NCBI RefSeq assembly: GCF_003201655.1
Contig: NZ_QJJU01000010.1
Span: 37,782 to 101,781 of the forward strand
DNA: 64,000 nt
Origin: Mycolicibacterium moriokaense
GTDB taxonomy: Bacteria > Actinomycetota > Actinomycetes > Mycobacteriales > Mycobacteriaceae
Direction of reading: 5' to 3'
Below the pieces are notes generated by a model. That model was not told the DNA's origin. It did not search any database and was given only the letters and a program-made list of their open reading frames with translations. Each line of letters begins with the position of its first letter. The stretch's first letter is position 1. Position numbers and translations under genes: made by a program. Positions 59,571 to 64,000 of this stretch are shown piece after piece.

Positions 59571-60494
59571 GTGTCCGCCCCAGAGTCCTCCGGCCGCGCA
59601 TCGCCGCCAACCGAGCGCGTGGTCCGCATCCTGGATTTCCTCGCGGGGCGCCCAGAAGAACGTTTTGGGCTTTCCGATCTGGCACGCAGGCTGGGCCTCA
59701 GCAAGCCGACCTGCCTGGGCATTGTCACCTCACTCAGCGATGCCGGGTACCTGGTTCGCGACGCCGCGGACAAGACATACCGGCTGGGGCCGTCGCTGAT
59801 CACGCTCGGCCACAAAGCGCAGGAATCGATGCGGGTCAGCCCGGCCGCCCGCGAGGAACTGCGCAGGTTGTCTGCGCGCTTCGGGGTCACGGCCGGCTTG
59901 TCGGGGGTGATCGACGACCGGATCACGCTGCTGGACCTGGTGGCGCCGGCAGGCGCGCACCCCGGCGTGGAGGTCGGCCAGAGCTATCCCTTCGCCCCTC
60001 CGGTCGGATTGATGTTCGTGCTGTGGGACGACGAGGCGGAGCGCACCTGGCTCGCGAAGGAGCCGACGCTTCCGCTGCGAACCAACACCGAGAGGCTCAA
60101 CCGCGTGATCGCAGTCTGCCGCGCCGACGGATACCTCGTCGAACGACTGACCCCTGGCGGGCAACGGCTGTATTCGTTGATGGCGGGCATGTCGAGCAAC
60201 CTGCCCGACGAGCTGCGCGCGCTGCTCGGCGAGTTGGTGTCCGACATCGGCGAGCGGGTGTATCTGCGCGACGAGAACGAAGTTGAAGGAAAGCGCCGCA
60301 CCGCCCGTTTCGATATCAGCGTGATCTCAGCGCCGGTCTACGACCACTACCAACGTCAGGTCATGGTGGCGTCGATGAATGTCGGAAAGTCTTTGACAGA
60401 CAACGAGATCACCGAGCGCGCGCGAGCACTCGTTGCAACGGCCGACGCGGTCACCGCACAGTTGGGTGGCGTGAAACCTGTTCGGGCTAGCTGA
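59571..60494 (+). CDS. IclR-family transcriptional regulator
   Basis: A 307-residue regulator with an N-terminal winged helix ('[48 protein letters not shown]') and an IclR effector domain ('[20 protein letters not shown]', '[10 protein letters not shown]'). The GTG at 59571 has GAGGAGG upstream. It is divergent from the Rv3531c-like operon, where M. tuberculosis has no IclR gene as far as I recall. The ligand may be a steroid-derived acid, which is inference. Confidence 0.85.
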   Translation: MSAPESSGRASPPTERVVRILDFLAGRPEERFGLSDLARRLGLSKPTCLGIVTSLSDAGYLVRDAADKTYRLGPSLITLGHKAQESMRVSPAAREELRRLSARFGVTAGLSGVIDDRITLLDLVAPAGAHPGVEVGQSYPFAPPVGLMFVLWDDEAERTWLAKEPTLPLRTNTERLNRVIAVCRADGYLVERLTPGGQRLYSLMAGMSSNLPDELRALLGELVSDIGERVYLRDENEVEGKRRTARFDISVISAPVYDHYQRQVMVASMNVGKSLTDNEITERARALVATADAVTAQLGGVKPVRAS

Positions 60495-62595
60495 CACTGG
60501 CCAAGGCGAACGGCAATACCTCCGGCGCCCCGGCGCGGCGCAGCACCCGGGCGGCCATGGTCAGCGTCCAACCGGTATCGGTGACATCGTCGACCAACAG
60601 CACAGGGCCGCTCACCTCAGCCAAAACCGACGGATCGGGATACGACCACGAATTGTCCAGCGCGGCAACACGGTAGGCGGAGTTTGCGGCCGTCACGGGT
60701 CGACGGCCTGCGGCGTATCTCAGTGTCCCCAGATTGGTCAGCCTGCCAAGTTGGGAAAGTCCGTCCACCACCGAACCGATCAGAAGGGGGTGGGTCAGCG
60801 AGTCGAGACCCATGACCGCGGTCGGTCGGGTCTCCCATGGCCACGCGGCCAGTACGGCGACCGCGGCCTGAAGCACCTCGGGAGGAACGGGACCGTCCGG
60901 TTCGTCAAGCAACCGCTTCAGCCGGGCGCCCCACCCGAGATCGGTCAGCCGCCCGATCGTCCGGCCCACCGAAGGCCCGTCGCTTATCCGGCCGCTCAGG
61001 TCCACCCCCAGCTTGTTCATGCCCGACGGCCACTGCTTGCGCGACGTCAGTTCGACCCCTGGTCGCTGCAGTTGTTCGCGGGCGGCATCAAGAGCGGCCG
61101 AATCGACCTCGGCGCTGTAGCGCACGCCCACGCAGTTGTCGCAACGTCCGCATTGGGTGCCTTCGATTAGCTCGGGATCGTCCAATTGTCCACGCAGGAA
61201 GGCCATTCGGCACTCCGAGGTGTCCTGGTAATCCAGCATGGCCTGTTGTTCGCGACGGCGGGCTTCGTCGAGCTTTCGGTAACGCGGTTCGTCGTATGTC
61301 CACGGTTGCCCGGTACTGATCCAGCCCCCTTTCACCCGTCGCACCGCACCGTCGACGTCGAGCACCTTGAGCACCATCTCCAGGCGTGAGCGACCCAGGT
61401 CGACGAGGGGTTCCAGAGCAGGTGTCGATTGGGGGTGATCGGGTTCGAGCGCGTCGATGACCTTGCGCACCAGGAGTTCTGAAGGAAAGGCCACCGATGC
61501 GAAATAACGCCAGATGTCTTGGTCCTCGTGGCCGGGTAGCAGGACGACCTCGGCGCTGGCGGTGGCTCGGCCGGCACGGCCGACCTGCTGGTAGTACGCG
61601 ATCGGCGAGGATGGGGCACCGAGGTGGATGACGAAGCCGAGATCGGGTTTGTCGAATCCCATGCCGAGCGCCGACGTGGCGACCAGCGCCTTGACGCGGT
61701 TGTCGAGTAGATCGGCTTCCAACTGTTCGCGTTCGGCGGGATCCGTCGCGCCTGTGTAGGCGGCAACCTTGTGGCCTCGGTCGCGCAGCAGAGCCGCAAT
61801 GTCATGCGCGGTGGCCACGGTGAGGGTGTAGATGATGCCCGAGCCCTCGATCGAATCGAGTTGCGCGGCAACCCAAGCCGCGCGCTGCGGCGCGGTGGCC
61901 AACATCACCACCGATAGCCGCAACGACTCACGGTCCAGGCCACCCCGAAGCACCAGGGTGTCTCGCCCACCGACTCCGAGCTGGGTGGCGACGTCGTCGA
62001 CCACCCGGTCGTTGGCGGTGGCCGTGGTGGCTAAAACTGGTATGTCCGAGCCTAATTCGGCGATCAGTGTGCGGATACGCCGGTAGTCCGGCCGAAAGTC
62101 GTGGCCCCAATCGGACACACAGTGCGCCTCGTCGACCACCACCAGGCCGGCGTCGGCGGCCAGGGATGGCAGCACGTTGTCGCGGAAGTCAGGATTGTTG
62201 AGCCGTTCCGGACTGACCAGCAGCACGTCGAGTTCGCCGTCGGCAACCCGCTGATGGATGGCGTCCCATTCGGTGACATTGCCCGAGTTGATCGTGGCCG
62301 CACGAACGCCCGCGCGCTCGGCTGCCGCGACCTGGTTACGCATCAACGCCAGCAGCGGCGACACAATGACCGTCGCTCCGCGGCCGCTCTCCCTGAGCAG
62401 CTTGGCGGCGATGAAGTAGACCGCCGACTTGCCCCAGCCGGTGCGTTGCACCACCAGGGCCTGCCGTCGCTGCACGACAAGGGCTTCGATCGCCGTCCAC
62501 TGGTCGTCGCGAAGATTCGCCGCGGATCCGGCAAGCTGTTCGAGGATGGCCTGGGCCCGGACACGGGTGGCGGTCGGCGGGCTGATGGCGGTCAT
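60487..62595 (-). CDS. RecQ-like helicase with phosphoribosyltransferase-like C-terminus
   Basis: A 702-residue SF2 helicase: motif I 'TGWGKS' (52-57), motif II DEAH (155-158) in '[23 protein letters not shown]', motif VI 'QQVGRAGRA', and a four-Cys zinc-binding stretch ('[14 protein letters not shown] ... QCGRCDNC'). No HRDC domain is seen. Instead the C-terminal about 150 residues end in a PRPP-binding-like motif '[14 protein letters not shown]' (665-678), as in ComF/PRTase proteins. Likely DNA repair or uptake. It overlaps the convergent iclR gene by eight bp. Confidence 0.87.
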   Translation of the reverse strand: MTAISPPTATRVRAQAILEQLAGSAANLRDDQWTAIEALVVQRRQALVVQRTGWGKSAVYFIAAKLLRESGRGATVIVSPLLALMRNQVAAAERAGVRAATINSGNVTEWDAIHQRVADGELDVLLVSPERLNNPDFRDNVLPSLAADAGLVVVDEAHCVSDWGHDFRPDYRRIRTLIAELGSDIPVLATTATANDRVVDDVATQLGVGGRDTLVLRGGLDRESLRLSVVMLATAPQRAAWVAAQLDSIEGSGIIYTLTVATAHDIAALLRDRGHKVAAYTGATDPAEREQLEADLLDNRVKALVATSALGMGFDKPDLGFVIHLGAPSSPIAYYQQVGRAGRATASAEVVLLPGHEDQDIWRYFASVAFPSELLVRKVIDALEPDHPQSTPALEPLVDLGRSRLEMVLKVLDVDGAVRRVKGGWISTGQPWTYDEPRYRKLDEARRREQQAMLDYQDTSECRMAFLRGQLDDPELIEGTQCGRCDNCVGVRYSAEVDSAALDAAREQLQRPGVELTSRKQWPSGMNKLGVDLSGRISDGPSVGRTIGRLTDLGWGARLKRLLDEPDGPVPPEVLQAAVAVLAAWPWETRPTAVMGLDSLTHPLLIGSVVDGLSQLGRLTNLGTLRYAAGRRPVTAANSAYRVAALDNSWSYPDPSVLAEVSGPVLLVDDVTDTGWTLTMAARVLRRAGAPEVLPFALASVS

Positions 62596-62626
62596 CCGAC
62601 CATCGTGCCCTGCCGCTCTGACAGGC

Positions 62627-63331
62627 CTAGTAGGCGTATGTGTTGGCGGGCTTGTCGATGCGCGTCACGCGTGACACCGCCATCGTCGGGACGAAGTTCG
62701 TCGCGGCCGCAGAGGTTTTAGGGTCGACAGTGCCCTCCACCTGTAGCCACGTGTCCTCTGGATAGCCTGCTGCCTCTTCGAGGGCCGGACCGGACAGATG
62801 GATGCGAGCCAGCTGCGCGTCCGCGGCGCAGCAGATGATGACGACGCGGCCGAGATCGGTGGTGTCGGGATATTTGAGAGTGAAGCCCGTGACGGTGATC
62901 AACCGGCCTTCAAGGCTGTTGGTGGAATCGGCGGCCGCGCGCATGAGCACGTCGGGAATCGGCACCGTCGGCGCCAGGCCCGCAGGCAGCGGCGGAAACG
63001 CACGGCGGGAAGGCTCGCTCGTCGCCACCGCTGTTGGCGTGACGCCGTGCGCTCCGAGCGCAGGCGGGACGACGAACGTCGTAAGCGCGATCGGCACAAG
63101 CAGCAGCCACACCAGCCATGGCCGATGTCGATGCCCGTCTTCCTCGGCAGGCTGCTGGCGCAGGTCGCGCACGATGGACGCCACTGCGAGTGCGATCAAC
63201 ACCGCGGCGGCGGCGATCAGCCACGGCAGCAGCGCCGGCTTCACGAAGTGGAGGTAGCTGCCCTTGATCACCATCACCACGGTGCTCAGCCCGACGAGCA
63301 GGAGCAGAGTGTTCTGCGTCCCGCGGCTCAC
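62627..63331 (-). CDS. TIGR03943/DUF1980-type membrane protein
   Basis: A 234-residue protein with TM helices at about residues 7-27, 31-50 and 72-90, and an extracytoplasmic domain ('[41 protein letters not shown]', 'WLQVEGTV'). It is the usual partner of a DUF318-type permease. The GTG overlaps the upstream permease stop by four bases. A role in metal or small-ion transport is suspected for this pair but unproven. Confidence 0.82.
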   Translation of the reverse strand: MSRGTQNTLLLLVGLSTVVMVIKGSYLHFVKPALLPWLIAAAAVLIALAVASIVRDLRQQPAEEDGHRHRPWLVWLLLVPIALTTFVVPPALGAHGVTPTAVATSEPSRRAFPPLPAGLAPTVPIPDVLMRAAADSTNSLEGRLITVTGFTLKYPDTTDLGRVVIICCAADAQLARIHLSGPALEEAAGYPEDTWLQVEGTVDPKTSAAATNFVPTMAVSRVTRIDKPANTYAY

Positions 63332-64000
63332 CGCGCACCGCCAAGGAACACCAAACCAATGATCGTCGCGACGACTGTGGCGACGACGAACGTCGCAGGC
63401 CCGAACCGGATCGCGAACGGGCGGCCGAACAACCCCGCCTGCATCGCAGACAGCTTGACGTCGACGGCAGGGCCGACGACGAGGAACACCAGCCGCGGCA
63501 GCAGCGGCAGCATCGTCAGGCTCGCTGCGACGAACGCGTCGGCCTCCGAGCACAGCGCCAGCACGACGGCGAAAAGGGCCATGGTGAGCACGCCGAGCAC
63601 GAGGTGACCGGCGAGGTGTTGAAATACCCAGGGCGGCACGGCAACTCGCAGCACGGCGGCGGCCGCGGCACCCAGCACCAGATACGACGCGGCTTGCAGG
63701 AAATCGTGGCGGGCCGCCTCGGTGAAGACCGTGAGGCGGGACGCGTCGGTGTCATGTGCGCTCGGCAGCCGCCGGGTCACCCATTCGGTGCGGCCCCACC
63801 GCAGCCAGAGAAGTCCCATCGTGACGGCGGTGATCAGCGAGCCCACACAACGGGCCAGAACCATCGCAGGCTGGCCGGGGAAGGCCACCGCGGTTGCCAC
63901 CAGAACCACCGGGTTGATGGCCGGCGCGGACAACATGAACGTCAGCGCGGCCGCGCCAGAGACACCTTCGCCAAACAATCGCCGGGCCACCGGCACCGAG
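63328..64000 (-). CDS. DUF318-type permease, 5' end beyond the window
   Basis: At least 222 residues of a permease with about six TM helices, including 'LSAPAINPVVLVATAVAF', 'LCSEADAFVAASLTMLP' and 'FLVVGPAVDVKLSAMQAG'. Family members are usually over 300 residues, so the N-terminal part lies outside this window; a GTG at 63996 is probably internal. It is coupled to the TIGR03943-like gene. Confidence 0.8.
   Translation of the reverse strand, partial: SVPVARRLFGEGVSGAAALTFMLSAPAINPVVLVATAVAFPGQPAMVLARCVGSLITAVTMGLLWLRWGRTEWVTRRLPSAHDTDASRLTVFTEAARHDFLQAASYLVLGAAAAAVLRVAVPPWVFQHLAGHLVLGVLTMALFAVVLALCSEADAFVAASLTMLPLLPRLVFLVVGPAVDVKLSAMQAGLFGRPFAIRFGPATFVVATVVATIIGLVFLGGAR

Overview
The window is chromosomal DNA from a GC-rich mycobacterium, most likely a fast-growing Mycolicibacterium-type species. 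The evidence is a PhoP/PhoR pair very close to the M. tuberculosis proteins, a complete mce4 operon, a 13E12-type DUF222/HNH gene, DUF732, DUF4189 and LpqN-type secreted proteins, and a cholesterol catabolic cluster in almost the gene order of M. tuberculosis Rv3489-Rv3531c. The PE/PPE genes that interrupt that region in M. tuberculosis are absent. No CRISPR array, complete prophage or insertion sequence was seen.

Layout. (1) 1-4.9 kb: two tandem copies of a three-gene minus-strand cassette (secreted Asn/Thr-rich repeat protein, one-TM partner, HTTM membrane protein). The last two genes lie in 1521-bp blocks that look identical, while the secreted proteins and upstream regions have diverged. 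(2) 4.9-8.1 kb: phoR and phoP with a PhoP-type direct repeat, and a divergent decapeptide-repeat protein. (3) 8.1-8.7 kb: tRNA-Thr(UGU), a small HNH endonuclease gene and a displaced copy of the tRNA 3' end, resembling a relic of a tRNA-targeting element. (4) 8.8-20.2 kb: a mixed region with a FadE5-like dehydrogenase, cutinase, lipoprotein, VanX-like dipeptidase, P450, small secreted proteins, a dehydrogenase, the 13E12 gene, a KstR-box-preceded SDR and an enoyl-CoA hydratase. (5) 20.4-21.7 kb: three tandem small four-cysteine secreted proteins. (6) 21.7-23.4 kb: a 54-codon gene abutting otsA. (7) 23.3-33.8 kb: yrbE4A-yrbE4B-mce4A-F and two Mce-associated genes, the sterol importer.

(8) 34.0-39.1 kb: hsd4A, fdxD, fadE26, fadE27 and fadD17, for cholesterol side-chain activation and beta-oxidation. 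(9) 39.1-42.2 kb: an interruption with an AraC-like regulator, a VOC protein, an LpqN lipoprotein and a nitronate monooxygenase-like protein. (10) 42.3-53.0 kb: fadD19/echA19, cyp142 with an acetoacetate-decarboxylase-like gene, an F420-type oxidoreductase, and a DUF35-ltp4-ltp3-LLM-SnoaL operon. (11) 53.0-59.5 kb: MOSC protein, gamma-carbonic anhydrase-like protein, kshA and its neighbour, and a sulfotransferase-SDR-Rv3531c-like operon. (12) 59.5-64 kb: an IclR regulator with a palindromic operator, a RecQ-like helicase with a phosphoribosyltransferase-like tail, and a permease pair cut by the window edge.

Together, Mce4 imports the sterol, CYP142 oxidises its terminal carbon, FadD19 and FadD17 make side-chain CoA thioesters, FadE26/27, EchA19, Hsd4A and Ltp3/4 shorten the chain, and KshA opens the nucleus. 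Nine sites matching the KstR palindrome TAGAAC-NN-GTTCTA precede these genes. The most novel parts appear to be the duplicated HTTM/repeat-protein cassette, the tRNA/HNH relic, and the IclR operator array beside a KstR box.
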